Of a stretch of DNA of 64,000 nucleotides, positions 25,474 to 33,936 are shown in pieces. Position 1 is the first letter of the stretch, and every line of letters starts with the position of its first letter. The notes beneath the pieces are model-generated. The model was not told the DNA's origin and did no database searches. It saw only the letters and a list, made by a program, of their open reading frames with translations. Source of the stretch: Candidatus Saccharimonadota bacterium (GTDB taxonomy: Bacteria > Patescibacteriota > Saccharimonadia > Saccharimonadales > Saccharimonadaceae); assembly GCA_905372305.1 (NCBI GenBank), contig CAJPOP010000001.1:248001-312000 (forward strand). Reading direction: 5' to 3'. Made by a program: the position numbers and the translations under genes.

Positions 25474-27576
25474 ATGACTAGTTTTACGGATGGTTTGAAC
25501 GATGAGCAAGCTCGGGCGGTGACGCATGGCGACGGACCGTTATTGGTTTTGGCGGGCGCTGGTTCTGGAAAAACAAAGACGCTAACGCATAGAATTGCTT
25601 ATTTGGTTGGCGAATTGAAAGTTTTTCCTAGCCGAATTTTAGCAGTGACATTTACCAACAAAGCTGCCAAGGAAATGCGGCAGCGGTTGGCGCAATTGCT
25701 GGATGAGGAGGCTGATAATCGTCAATTTATGCCGTGGATGGGGACATTCCATAGTATTTGCGTACGGATACTAAGGATGGATGGCACGCATATTGGGCTG
25801 TACAAGCGGTTTTTAATCTACGATACTGACGATCAAGTAAGCCTGATGAAGCAAATTATGAAAGTGCGCGGTCTGACGGATAAAGATATTAAGCCGCGGG
25901 CGGTGCTTTCGGTTATCTCAAACGCTAAAAATGAAATGCGCAGCGCGGAAGATTTTTCAATGTCAGCGCGCGGCCCTTGGGAGCAGAAAATTGCTGAATT
26001 GTTCTCCGCCTATGAAAAAGCCTTGAAAGAGGCGGCGGCGCTCGACTTCGATGATTTATTGACTAAAACCGTAGAATTATTACAGAACAGTCCAGAGATT
26101 CGTCGGAAATGGCAGCATCAGTTTGAGTATATTCTAATTGACGAGTATCAGGATACAAATGCTGTGCAGTACGCGCTGATCAAATTGTTGGTTAACGAAC
26201 GGCGTAATTTATGCGTGGTTGGCGATGATGCGCAGTCGATTTATAGTTTTCGCGGCGCTGATTATACTAATATTCTTAATTTTGAGCGCGATTTTCCGGG
26301 GACAACCGTGGTCAAATTGGAGCAAAATTATCGTTCAACAGGTGCGATTTTAGATTTAGCAAATTCACTAATTCAGCATAATATTCATCGGACAGATAAG
26401 AATTTATGGACGGCAAATGGTGATGGTATTGATCCAAAATTATGGCAATTATATAGCGAGTCGGAAGAAGCGCTGGCGATTGCTAATGAGATTCAAGCGC
26501 AAATTGCCAATGGCCGCCAGTACGGCGACGTGGCAGTGTTATATCGGACGAATGCGCAGAGTTATGCGATCGAGCGGGCGCTCAGGCAGAGCTATATTCC
26601 GTATAAAATTGTCGGCGGTCTAAGGTTTTTAGATCGGGCGGTTGTTAAAGATGTAGTGGCGTATCTTCGATTGTTGTATCAGCCGAGCGATCGGGTTAGT
26701 TTTTTAAGGATTGTCAATGTTCCAAAGCGCGGTATCGGTACAGTGAGCGTGGCTAAATTTTTGGACTGGAATGATGCGGCGCGGCGGGATATTGTCAGCG
26801 GCTTGCTGGCGGTCGAAGAGGCCGATAATTTGACGGCGCGAGCGAAACGGCCTTTATTGGAGCTAGGCAAAATTCTGGAGGAATTACAGCAGGAGATTGA
26901 CGGTTTGCCAGCAGAATTAATTGAAAAAATTATAAAAAGAACTGGCTATGGGGATTTTATCAATGATGGCACGCCTCAAGCTGAGGAGCGGATGGAAAAT
27001 ATTGGCGTGTTGCTGGCGGAAGCTAAAGCTTATGTTGATGTGCCAGCGTTTTTGGAAGAAATGGCACTAATGTCTTCGGCGGATACAGCGGCGGAGCAGC
27101 AGGTGACGCTTATGACGCTGCATGCCGCTAAGGGTTTGGAATTTCCGGTAGTATTTTTGGCGGGACTGGAAGAGGGGATTTTACCGCACGCGCGAGTGTT
27201 TGACAGCGGTAAGGCTGACGACATTGAGGAAGAACGCCGGTTGTGCTATGTCGGCGTGACGCGCGCCAGGGAGGAGCTGTTTGTTAGTTGCGCCAGTTCC
27301 CGGACACAGTTTGGGCAAATTGGCTATAATATGCCGTCGCGGTTTTTAGACGAGATGGGGTTGATAATCGGCGGAGTTGACAGGCCGGCTCAGCTGCCAG
27401 CAGAAGCCGATTTTTACTCAGAAGAAATTGGACTGGAAGTAGGGGATAGGGTGCGCAGCCCGAGCTTTGGCGTGGGTGAAATTATTGACAGCGAGGGCTT
27501 GGGCGTGACTGTTAAATTTGACAACGGAACAGTTAAAAAATTAAACGTTGAATTTGCACGTTTGGAGAAAATTTGA
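25474..27576 (+). CDS. pcrA: UvrD/PcrA superfamily 1 DNA helicase
   Basis: 3'-5' DNA helicase of repair and replication restart. 700 aa, as in PcrA. Motifs in order: Q motif LNDEQ; Walker A LAGAGSGKT; Ia TFTNKAAKEMRQR; II LIDEYQDTN; III GDDAQSIYSFRGAD; IV LEQNYRST; V VTLMTLHAAKGLEF and VFLAGLEEGILP; VI EERRLCYVGVTRARE. The C-terminus has the GVGEIIDSEG Tudor-like segment typical of PcrA rather than Rep. The next gene starts 34 bases downstream with its promoter at the end of pcrA. Confidence 0.95.
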   Translation: MTSFTDGLNDEQARAVTHGDGPLLVLAGAGSGKTKTLTHRIAYLVGELKVFPSRILAVTFTNKAAKEMRQRLAQLLDEEADNRQFMPWMGTFHSICVRILRMDGTHIGLYKRFLIYDTDDQVSLMKQIMKVRGLTDKDIKPRAVLSVISNAKNEMRSAEDFSMSARGPWEQKIAELFSAYEKALKEAAALDFDDLLTKTVELLQNSPEIRRKWQHQFEYILIDEYQDTNAVQYALIKLLVNERRNLCVVGDDAQSIYSFRGADYTNILNFERDFPGTTVVKLEQNYRSTGAILDLANSLIQHNIHRTDKNLWTANGDGIDPKLWQLYSESEEALAIANEIQAQIANGRQYGDVAVLYRTNAQSYAIERALRQSYIPYKIVGGLRFLDRAVVKDVVAYLRLLYQPSDRVSFLRIVNVPKRGIGTVSVAKFLDWNDAARRDIVSGLLAVEEADNLTARAKRPLLELGKILEELQQEIDGLPAELIEKIIKRTGYGDFINDGTPQAEERMENIGVLLAEAKAYVDVPAFLEEMALMSSADTAAEQQVTLMTLHAAKGLEFPVVFLAGLEEGILPHARVFDSGKADDIEEERRLCYVGVTRAREELFVSCASSRTQFGQIGYNMPSRFLDEMGLIIGGVDRPAQLPAEADFYSEEIGLEVGDRVRSPSFGVGEIIDSEGLGVTVKFDNGTVKKLNVEFARLEKI

Positions 27577-27582
27577 TATAAT
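27577..27582 (+). promoter_or_regulatory. Extended -10 promoter of the Rpf/G5 gene
   Basis: TATAAT preceded by TG (TGATATAAT), at the very end of pcrA and 28 bases before the chosen ATG, so here a short leader is predicted. Confidence 0.55.
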
Positions 27583-27610
27583 AAAAAGGATTGTACGTTC
27601 GTGCAGTGTT

Positions 27611-28777
27611 ATGAGTATCGCATCGCTAATAAAACGTCATTATAGAAGCACCGCTGTTCTGCTGGGTGTATTTGCAGTTATGTTTGGTAGTTTGCTTTTC
27701 GTTAATCAAGCGCTCGCTAATAGTGATAATCCGGTGGTCAAAGCTGGTGAAAGGCTTGTTAATATTTATGATCGCGGCACTGGGCGGACGATTATTACGA
27801 AGGCTAGGACTATCCGCGAGACGCTAAAGGCAGCCAACATTAAGGTAGATGAAAAACAGGACGTAGTAGAGCCGAGCCTTGATACGGACATGGCTGCTGA
27901 AAAGTATAATATTAATATCTATCGCGCCCGGCCAATTACGATTGTTGATAACGGTAAGCGCTTGAAGGTAACGACTGCACAGCAAACGCCGGCTTTGATT
28001 GCTAAGGCGGCGGGTTTGAAAGTATACCCTGAAGATAAAACTGTGCTTAATAAGACGGATAATTTGCTGGTTGACGGTGCGGGTTTGGTGATGAAAGTTG
28101 AACGGGCAAAGGCGGTGAATTTTGTCTTGTACGGCAAGGAATCTATTATCAGAACGCATGCGAAGACAGTTGGCGATTTGCTGAAAGAAAAGAATATTAA
28201 ACCTGGCAGGAATGACACGCTGTCTGTAAATGCGCTGACGGCTATCTCTGAGGGTATGAAAATTGAGTTGTGGCGAAACGGCAAGCAAACCGTTACTGTT
28301 GAGGAAGAAGTCAATTTTGAGACTGAAAAAATCCAAGATGCTAATAAAGATATTGGACATAAGGAAGTCAAGCAGGTTGGCGAGAAAGGCAAGCGTAACG
28401 CGACATACGAGATTGAAATGAAAAATGGTATTGAAATAAGCCGCAAGGAAATCGCTAGCGTCGTAACAAAAGAGCCGAAAAAACAGATTGAAGTTGTAGG
28501 CGCAAAGAGTTCAAACACGTTTTCGGGTAGTTTTTCTGAGGCTCTAGCTCGGTTGAGGAGCTGCGAGGGCAGCTATACGTCTAATACAGGCAATGGTTAC
28601 TATGGCGCTTATCAGTTTAATAGAGGCACGTGGGCGTCGGTTGCCGATCCGAGCAAGTACGGTAATGCCACGCCGGCTGAACAAGATGAAGCCGCTTGGA
28701 AATTGTACCAAAGGCGCGGTTGGAGCCCGTGGCCAGCATGCAGCAGAAGCAAGGGTTTGCAGGATATCTATAGATAG
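27611..28777 (+). CDS. Secreted Rpf-like peptidoglycan hydrolase with DUF348 and G5 domains
   Basis: 388 aa. Signal/anchor helix (about 15-38), two or three DUF348 ubiquitin-like repeats (about 45-225; VNIYDRGTGRTIITKARTIRETL, ITIVDNGKRLKVTT), a G5 domain (about 220-300) and a C-terminal resuscitation-promoting-factor domain: ARLRSCEGSY with catalytic Glu319, NGYYGAYQFNRGTWASV, and WSPWPACS. This is the actinobacterial RpfB layout. The fold cuts glycan strands like a lysozyme/transglycosylase. In an epibiont of actinobacteria it may remodel its own wall or the host's (inference). Shares its N-terminal two thirds with the 3D-domain protein at 43541. Confidence 0.88.
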   Translation: MSIASLIKRHYRSTAVLLGVFAVMFGSLLFVNQALANSDNPVVKAGERLVNIYDRGTGRTIITKARTIRETLKAANIKVDEKQDVVEPSLDTDMAAEKYNINIYRARPITIVDNGKRLKVTTAQQTPALIAKAAGLKVYPEDKTVLNKTDNLLVDGAGLVMKVERAKAVNFVLYGKESIIRTHAKTVGDLLKEKNIKPGRNDTLSVNALTAISEGMKIELWRNGKQTVTVEEEVNFETEKIQDANKDIGHKEVKQVGEKGKRNATYEIEMKNGIEISRKEIASVVTKEPKKQIEVVGAKSSNTFSGSFSEALARLRSCEGSYTSNTGNGYYGAYQFNRGTWASVADPSKYGNATPAEQDEAAWKLYQRRGWSPWPACSRSKGLQDIYR

Positions 28778-28810
28778 ATAATCAGCGCTGGTCGGTGATA
28801 CAATAATAAG

Positions 28811-30781
28811 GTGAACGAATTTACCTTGAAGTCGAAATACCAGCCGACTGGCGACCAGCCGACGGCGATTGCTCAGTTGGTGGCGGGGCTGGAACGGGGC
28901 GAGCGCGAGCAAACGCTGCTAGGCGTGACGGGGTCGGGTAAAACCTTTACTATGGCGAATATTATTGCTCGAGCCAATGTGCCGACGCTGGTGCTAGCAC
29001 ATAACAAGACCTTGGCGGCGCAGCTGTTTTCTGAGTTTAAGGAGTTTTTTCCGGATAATGAGGTGCATTATTTCGTCAGCTATTTTGATTATTATCAGCC
29101 AGAAGCCTATATTGCCAGTAGCGATACCTATATTGAGAAAGATTCGAAAATTAATGATGAGATTGATCGGCTCAGGCATGCGGCGACCTCGGCATTGTTG
29201 ACGCGGCGCGATGTGATCATTGTGGCCAGCGTCAGCTGTATTTACGGCATCGGTTCGCCGGAAACGTATGCTGATATGGCGATTCAATTGACGGTCGGCG
29301 AGCGGCGGGTTCAGGATAAGTTTATTCGTCTGCTGACTGACATTCAATATAAGCGCAACGACGTTGATTTTGCGCGCGGGACTTTTCGGGTGCGCGGCGA
29401 CGTGGTAGATATTTTCCCGGCCGGGCAGGACACGGCGGTGCGGGTGGAGTTTTTTGGCGATGAAGTTGAGAGACTCACGCGAATCGATCCACTGACGGGC
29501 GAGATTTTGGATCAGCCAGCTAGCCTGACGATTTTCCCGTCCAGCCACTATTCAACGCCGCGCGAACGAATTGAAAAGGCCATCATTGGCATTGAAAAGG
29601 AGTTTGACGAGCGGCTCAAATGGTTTGAGTCACACGACAAATTACTCGAGGCCCAGCGCCTCAGTCAACGCACCAAATACGACCTGGAGATGCTGAAAGA
29701 AACTGGCTTTGTCAAAGGCATTGAGAATTATTCGCGCTATCTGACGGACCGCGAGCCAGGCGAGCAGCCGGCGACGTTGATCGATTATTTTCCGGACGAT
29801 TGGCTGCTGTTGGTCGATGAGTCGCATATGACCTTGCCCCAAGTCCGCGGTATGTATAACGGCGACCGAGCGCGCAAGGAAGTGTTGGTGGAGCACGGTT
29901 TTCGCCTGCCGAGTGCGCTGGATAACCGTCCGCTGAGGTTTGATGAGTTTGATCAGCATATTCATCAGGCGATTTATGTGTCGGCGACGCCAGGCGACTA
30001 TGAAATTGCTCATTCGCCAAAGCCAGCTGAGCAGTTGATTCGGCCGACCGGACTGCTTGATCCACCGATTGAGGTGCGGCCAACTGAGGGGCAGGTTGAT
30101 GATTTGATGGAGGAGATTCGCCAGACCATCGCTAAGGGCCACCGCGTACTGGTAACGACCTTGACCAAGCGCATGGCCGAGGACTTAAGCGCTTACTTGA
30201 CGGACAGTGGTGTGAAAACGGCGTATCTACACAGTGAAATTGATACGCTCGAGCGCGGTGATATTCTCAAAGATCTGCGGCTGGGGACGTACGACGTCTT
30301 GGTTGGTATTAATCTGCTGCGCGAGGGGTTGGACCTGCCAGAAGTGAGCCTGGTGGCGATTATGGACGCTGACAAAGAAGGCTTCTTACGCTCTGAACAA
30401 GCGCTGATTCAGACGATTGGCCGGGCGGCGCGGCACGTGGACGGGCGGGTGCTGATGTACGGCGATACAATTACTGGGTCGATGCGGGCGGCGATTGACG
30501 AGACGAATCGTCGGCGGCAGATTCAGCAGAACTATAACGAGGAGCACGACATCACGCCGCAAACCATCCAGAAGAAGATTGACGATGGCCTGCGTTCCAT
30601 CATCCCGCAAAAAGAATCGGATAAAAAGCCAAAGCTGGACTTGAAGAAGATTCCAAAGGACGAATATCCGACGCTAATTAAGGAGTTGACCGGTCAAATG
30701 GAGCTGCATAGCGCTAATTTGGAGTTTGAAAAAGCCGCAGAACTGCGCGATTTGATTGCAGAAATTCGCCAGACCATGTAA
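28811..30781 (+). CDS. uvrB: Excinuclease ABC subunit B
   Basis: Damage-verification helicase of nucleotide excision repair, loaded by UvrA and joined by UvrC. 656 aa. Motifs: Walker A LLGVTGSGKTFT, the beta-hairpin YFVSYFDYYQPEAYI, DExH-box region LLVDESHMT, IYVSATPGDYE, GINLLREGLDLPEV, QTIGRAARH and a C-terminal UVR motif (EFEKAAELRDLI) that binds UvrC. GTG start at 28811, 6 bases after an extended -10 (TGATACAAT), so leaderless. Runs alone between the Rpf gene and an unknown membrane protein. Confidence 0.96.
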   Translation: MNEFTLKSKYQPTGDQPTAIAQLVAGLERGEREQTLLGVTGSGKTFTMANIIARANVPTLVLAHNKTLAAQLFSEFKEFFPDNEVHYFVSYFDYYQPEAYIASSDTYIEKDSKINDEIDRLRHAATSALLTRRDVIIVASVSCIYGIGSPETYADMAIQLTVGERRVQDKFIRLLTDIQYKRNDVDFARGTFRVRGDVVDIFPAGQDTAVRVEFFGDEVERLTRIDPLTGEILDQPASLTIFPSSHYSTPRERIEKAIIGIEKEFDERLKWFESHDKLLEAQRLSQRTKYDLEMLKETGFVKGIENYSRYLTDREPGEQPATLIDYFPDDWLLLVDESHMTLPQVRGMYNGDRARKEVLVEHGFRLPSALDNRPLRFDEFDQHIHQAIYVSATPGDYEIAHSPKPAEQLIRPTGLLDPPIEVRPTEGQVDDLMEEIRQTIAKGHRVLVTTLTKRMAEDLSAYLTDSGVKTAYLHSEIDTLERGDILKDLRLGTYDVLVGINLLREGLDLPEVSLVAIMDADKEGFLRSEQALIQTIGRAARHVDGRVLMYGDTITGSMRAAIDETNRRRQIQQNYNEEHDITPQTIQKKIDDGLRSIIPQKESDKKPKLDLKKIPKDEYPTLIKELTGQMELHSANLEFEKAAELRDLIAEIRQTM

Positions 30782-30811
30782 AATAGAGTTATTATTAGAT
30801 TAGGAGGTATT

Positions 30812-31633
30812 ATGGCAACCAAACAACAATCACAGCCAGAAAATAATGTCGCACAGCCAGAAGCAGCTGCCTCTGTGGCGCCAGCGGCAAACTATCAGGC
30901 ATATCCGCAATATGCAGCGTATGTTGATCCAAATAAGGGCAAGTCAAAGTTATTGACATTTGAATATGCTTTTGCAATGGGTTCGGCCGTAGCAGCTGCT
31001 TTTTTACTTATTGACACAATAGTAAGCGTTTTCGGGCTTTGGGCTGGTACCGCGTCGGTAACCACTTCATTTGTGCGTGGACATCTATCTCCAGATATGG
31101 TAACGCCAGGTACAGGGATCGTGGCGGCGGCTGTATTAGCACTGCTATTTTCAGTTTTATCGTTTGTGTTGTTTTCGCGAGTTTCCAGGACTGTGCCAGA
31201 GCGTGAGGGTTATACTAATCGTACAGCTTATAAATTAATAACTTATGGCGGTCTTGGCGCGTTGTTATTACCAGCTGTTGGGTTGGTTGCTAAGTTAGCT
31301 AGTATCCTTGTTAACTCGCTTTTGTTCATTGGCGTTAGCGGTGCTGGTGAAATTTATAAGAGTTTGTATCTTGGCGAATTCTTACCGTACTTACTAGCGC
31401 TGGCGGTTGTGTCAACTTCGGCGTTTTTCGTCCATAAAATTGTCCAAGGTAAGAATGCCTCTAAGACCTTGACGTTAGTATTGGTTGCAGCTTCTGCTGT
31501 TGTTCTGTTGGCTGGTGCTATTACTATGGCTGTAAAGCTGCACGGCGGGACAAGTTCAAGAAACAGTGTAGACTCTGGCAGCTCTAATAGGCTGCGGCTA
31601 CAGAAGAACTTTGAAAGTTACGTAAGCGACTAG
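30812..31633 (+). CDS. Hypothetical multi-pass membrane protein, 273 aa
   Basis: Not recognised. A cytoplasmic Gln/Ala/Pro-rich N-terminus of ~45 residues (with YQAYPQYAAYVDP) is followed by four or five hydrophobic helices (about 52-78, 98-122, 143-167, 188-206, 216-238) and a Ser/Asn-rich tail. A strong TAGGAGGT Shine-Dalgarno precedes the ATG. Residue pattern suggests an integral membrane protein, with no transporter or enzyme motif visible. The 227 bases between it and gatC carry only a 7-bp inverted repeat (31747-31753/31761-31767) and the gatC promoter. Confidence 0.65.
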   Translation: MATKQQSQPENNVAQPEAAASVAPAANYQAYPQYAAYVDPNKGKSKLLTFEYAFAMGSAVAAAFLLIDTIVSVFGLWAGTASVTTSFVRGHLSPDMVTPGTGIVAAAVLALLFSVLSFVLFSRVSRTVPEREGYTNRTAYKLITYGGLGALLLPAVGLVAKLASILVNSLLFIGVSGAGEIYKSLYLGEFLPYLLALAVVSTSAFFVHKIVQGKNASKTLTLVLVAASAVVLLAGAITMAVKLHGGTSSRNSVDSGSSNRLRLQKNFESYVSD

Positions 31634-31846
31634 ACTTCCAAAAGTAAGTTTATTGTGAGTGATGGTTTATACGATAGTATAGAGGGTTTGGATATCTTGA
31701 CTGTTGAGTAATATAAGAGTCTGTTCAAATGGTTATAAATACTGCCTAGCAGCACAATAGGCTGCTATCTGAAGGACATTAAGTTCGCAGATGGTCTTGT
31801 TGTATAATCCTCGCTTTACTCAGTACTAAGTTGGCTTCCAAAGTGA

Positions 31847-31852
31847 TATAAT
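31847..31852 (+). promoter_or_regulatory. Extended -10 promoter of gatC
   Basis: TATAAT preceded by TG (TGATATAAT), 8 bases before the gatC ATG. Confidence 0.65.
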
Positions 31853-31860
31853 AATCTATA

Positions 31861-32147
31861 TGACAACTATTTCTACCAGTGATATTCAGCACCTGGCGAG
31901 TTTGAGTAGTCTGGCATTAGCCGATGATGAAGTTGATGGACTGCGCCAAGATTTGGAAAATATAATTGGCTACATTGAGCAGCTGGGCGAGCTCGATACG
32001 TCTGGCGTGGAGCCAACCTATCAAGTGACGGGCTTGGAGAACGTCTGGCGTGAAGATGAGGTTCAGCCGGGTATTCCTGCAGAAAAGCTGCTTGAGATGG
32101 CGCCTGAGAAACAGAATAATCAAGTGAAAGTGCCGCAGGTATTGTAA
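31861..32147 (+). CDS. gatC: Asp-tRNA(Asn)/Glu-tRNA(Gln) amidotransferase subunit C
   Basis: Small GatCAB subunit that wraps around GatA and stabilises it. 95 aa, standard length, with the family N-terminus (ISTSDIQHLASLSSLALADDEV), the helix DLENIIGYIEQLGELDTSGVEPTYQV and the C-terminal APEKQNNQVKVPQVL. First gene of gatC-gatA-orf-gatB; its last base is the first base of the gatA start codon region (32147). Confidence 0.92.
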
Positions 32148-33517
32148 TGAGTCGGATTAGTGATTTTACCGGGAAAAGTGCAGTCGAAAATGTCAAGGAA
32201 GCATTACGACGGGCGCGCGAAGTTGAAGAATATCATGCACTGCTGAGTTTGACAGAAGAGCGGGCGCTGGAGCGTGCCGAACTGGTGGATAAGGGTGAGA
32301 TTTCTGGCCGGCTGGCCGGTGTGCCGTTTGTTGTGAAAGACAATTTCTTGGCCTTTGGAGCGCCGACGACTGCTGCCTCGAAAATGCTCGAGAATTTTAA
32401 CGCGCCATTGCAGGCCACGGCGGTTGAAAAATTGGAAGCTGAGGGCGCAATTTGCATCGGCAAGGCAAACTTGGATGCCTTTGCTCACGGTGGTTCGACG
32501 GAAAATTCAGCCTTTGGTCCGACTAAAAACGCTACGGATAAAACTCGAGTAGCCGGCGGTTCATCGGGCGGTTCGGCGGTAGTGACGGCGCTTGACGTGG
32601 TGCCGTTTGCATTGGGGACAGATACTGGCGGTTCAATTCGTCAGCCAGCCAGTTTTAACGGCGTGGTCGGTGTCAAGCCAACCTACGGCGCAGTCAGCCG
32701 TTACGGTGTGGTGGCCATGGCCTCAAGCACGGACACCATTGGTTGTTTCGCCACGAACGCTGATGACGCCAATTTGGTGATGGAGATTATGGCGGGCCGC
32801 GACGACAAGGATATGACGACACTGCCGGACTTTTGGCAGCATCAGCCAGGCTTTGCCAAGAAAAAGATTGGTTTGGTTAAGCAGTGCATGACTGACGACG
32901 TGGACGCGGCAGTTCGCCAAAAAACGCTTGATTATGCCGAAAAATTGAAGCAGCTGGGTTATGAAATTGAAGAAGTAGATCTGGACATGATGCAATATTC
33001 ACTGGCGATGTACTATATCATTGTGCCGGCAGAATTATCATCAAATCTGGCGCGCTATGATGGCGTGCGCTATGGTCACCGAGCGGCCGAGGTAAAAACG
33101 CTGGCGGAATTGTACGGCCGCAGCCGTAACGAAGGTTTTATGACGGAGAATAAGCGGCGGATTATGATTGGTAGTTTCGTATTGTCGAGCGGATTTTTTG
33201 ACGCTTATTACATGCAGGCGCAAAAAGCGCGCACCTTACTCATCAACGAGTTCAAAAAGTTGTTTACTGAATATGACGCGCTATTAATGCCGACAGCACC
33301 GACACCAGCGTTCAAACTTGGTGAAAATACCAATGATCCGATCAAAATGTACTTGGCGGATATCATGACCGTGCCAGCCAGCCTGGCTGGACTGCCAGCG
33401 ATTTCCGTGCCAGCTGGAAGTAACGACGAAGGTTTGCCAATTGGTGTGCAGTTGATTGGCGACTATAAGTCAGACGGTAACTTGCTAAGGTTAGCAGCGG
33501 AAGTGGAGGCTGTCTGA
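32147..33517 (+). CDS. gatA: Asp-tRNA(Asn)/Glu-tRNA(Gln) amidotransferase subunit A
   Basis: Glutaminase subunit; frees ammonia for amidation of misacylated tRNA, needed when AsnRS or GlnRS is absent. 456 aa, a little short of the usual ~480. The amidase triad is complete: Lys in GVPFVVKDNF, cis-Ser in the GGSSGGSA loop, and the nucleophile Ser in GTDTGGSIRQPASFNG. C-terminal part has PTAPTPAFKLGE and GLPAISVPAG. One-base overlap with gatC, and its stop overlaps the next start. Confidence 0.95.
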   Translation: MSRISDFTGKSAVENVKEALRRAREVEEYHALLSLTEERALERAELVDKGEISGRLAGVPFVVKDNFLAFGAPTTAASKMLENFNAPLQATAVEKLEAEGAICIGKANLDAFAHGGSTENSAFGPTKNATDKTRVAGGSSGGSAVVTALDVVPFALGTDTGGSIRQPASFNGVVGVKPTYGAVSRYGVVAMASSTDTIGCFATNADDANLVMEIMAGRDDKDMTTLPDFWQHQPGFAKKKIGLVKQCMTDDVDAAVRQKTLDYAEKLKQLGYEIEEVDLDMMQYSLAMYYIIVPAELSSNLARYDGVRYGHRAAEVKTLAELYGRSRNEGFMTENKRRIMIGSFVLSSGFFDAYYMQAQKARTLLINEFKKLFTEYDALLMPTAPTPAFKLGENTNDPIKMYLADIMTVPASLAGLPAISVPAGSNDEGLPIGVQLIGDYKSDGNLLRLAAEVEAV

Positions 33518-33936
33518 TGGACGGCTTGTTGATTGCGCTGGTGGTAGCGGCGTTGTTAATCGGCGGTTTGTTAATCGTCTTTATCCAATTGACATCGCGC
33601 GGACACAAACAGCTTGACAGAGAAATGTACCAAAAAGTTTGGCGGGCAATTCAGCGCGGCGCCAAGGCAGGTAACTCGGACAGCTTGCAGATGGCAATCG
33701 TCAAAGCCGACAAGCTGCTCGACAAAGCTATGCGCGACTGCGGCGTGGCTGGCACGACAATGGGCGACAGACTGAAGGCCCGCAAGGGTGATTGGACGGA
33801 TGAAAATGGTTTGTGGGCGGCGCATAAATTACGCAATCAAATTGCCCACGAAACTAAAGTGAAACTAACCGCGCAAAGTTTTCGGCGGGCTATGACAAGC
33901 TTTGAGCAAGCACTAAAAGATTTGGGAGCGTTATGA
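33517..33936 (+). CDS. Membrane protein with HEPN-like C-terminus inside the gatCAB operon
   Basis: 139 aa, unnamed. One N-terminal helix (about 3-25), then a soluble helical domain. The segment AAHKLRNQIAHE contains R106-x4-H111, the Rx4H pattern of HEPN nucleases, followed by the closing helix SFRRAMTSFEQALKDL typical of that fold. It overlaps gatA's stop and gatB's start, so it is made in step with the amidotransferase. Whether it is an active ribonuclease, a tRNA-binding helper or just a HEPN-shaped scaffold cannot be decided from sequence. Confidence 0.65.
   Translation: MDGLLIALVVAALLIGGLLIVFIQLTSRGHKQLDREMYQKVWRAIQRGAKAGNSDSLQMAIVKADKLLDKAMRDCGVAGTTMGDRLKARKGDWTDENGLWAAHKLRNQIAHETKVKLTAQSFRRAMTSFEQALKDLGAL

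Noticed and set aside
27824..28518. Long minus-strand frames inside the Rpf gene
   Set aside because: Shadow frames; the plus strand has clear DUF348, G5 and Rpf motifs.
31634..31860. A riboswitch before gatC
   Set aside because: Only a 7-bp inverted repeat without a T-run is visible, and the gatC promoter lies after it, 8 bases from the start.
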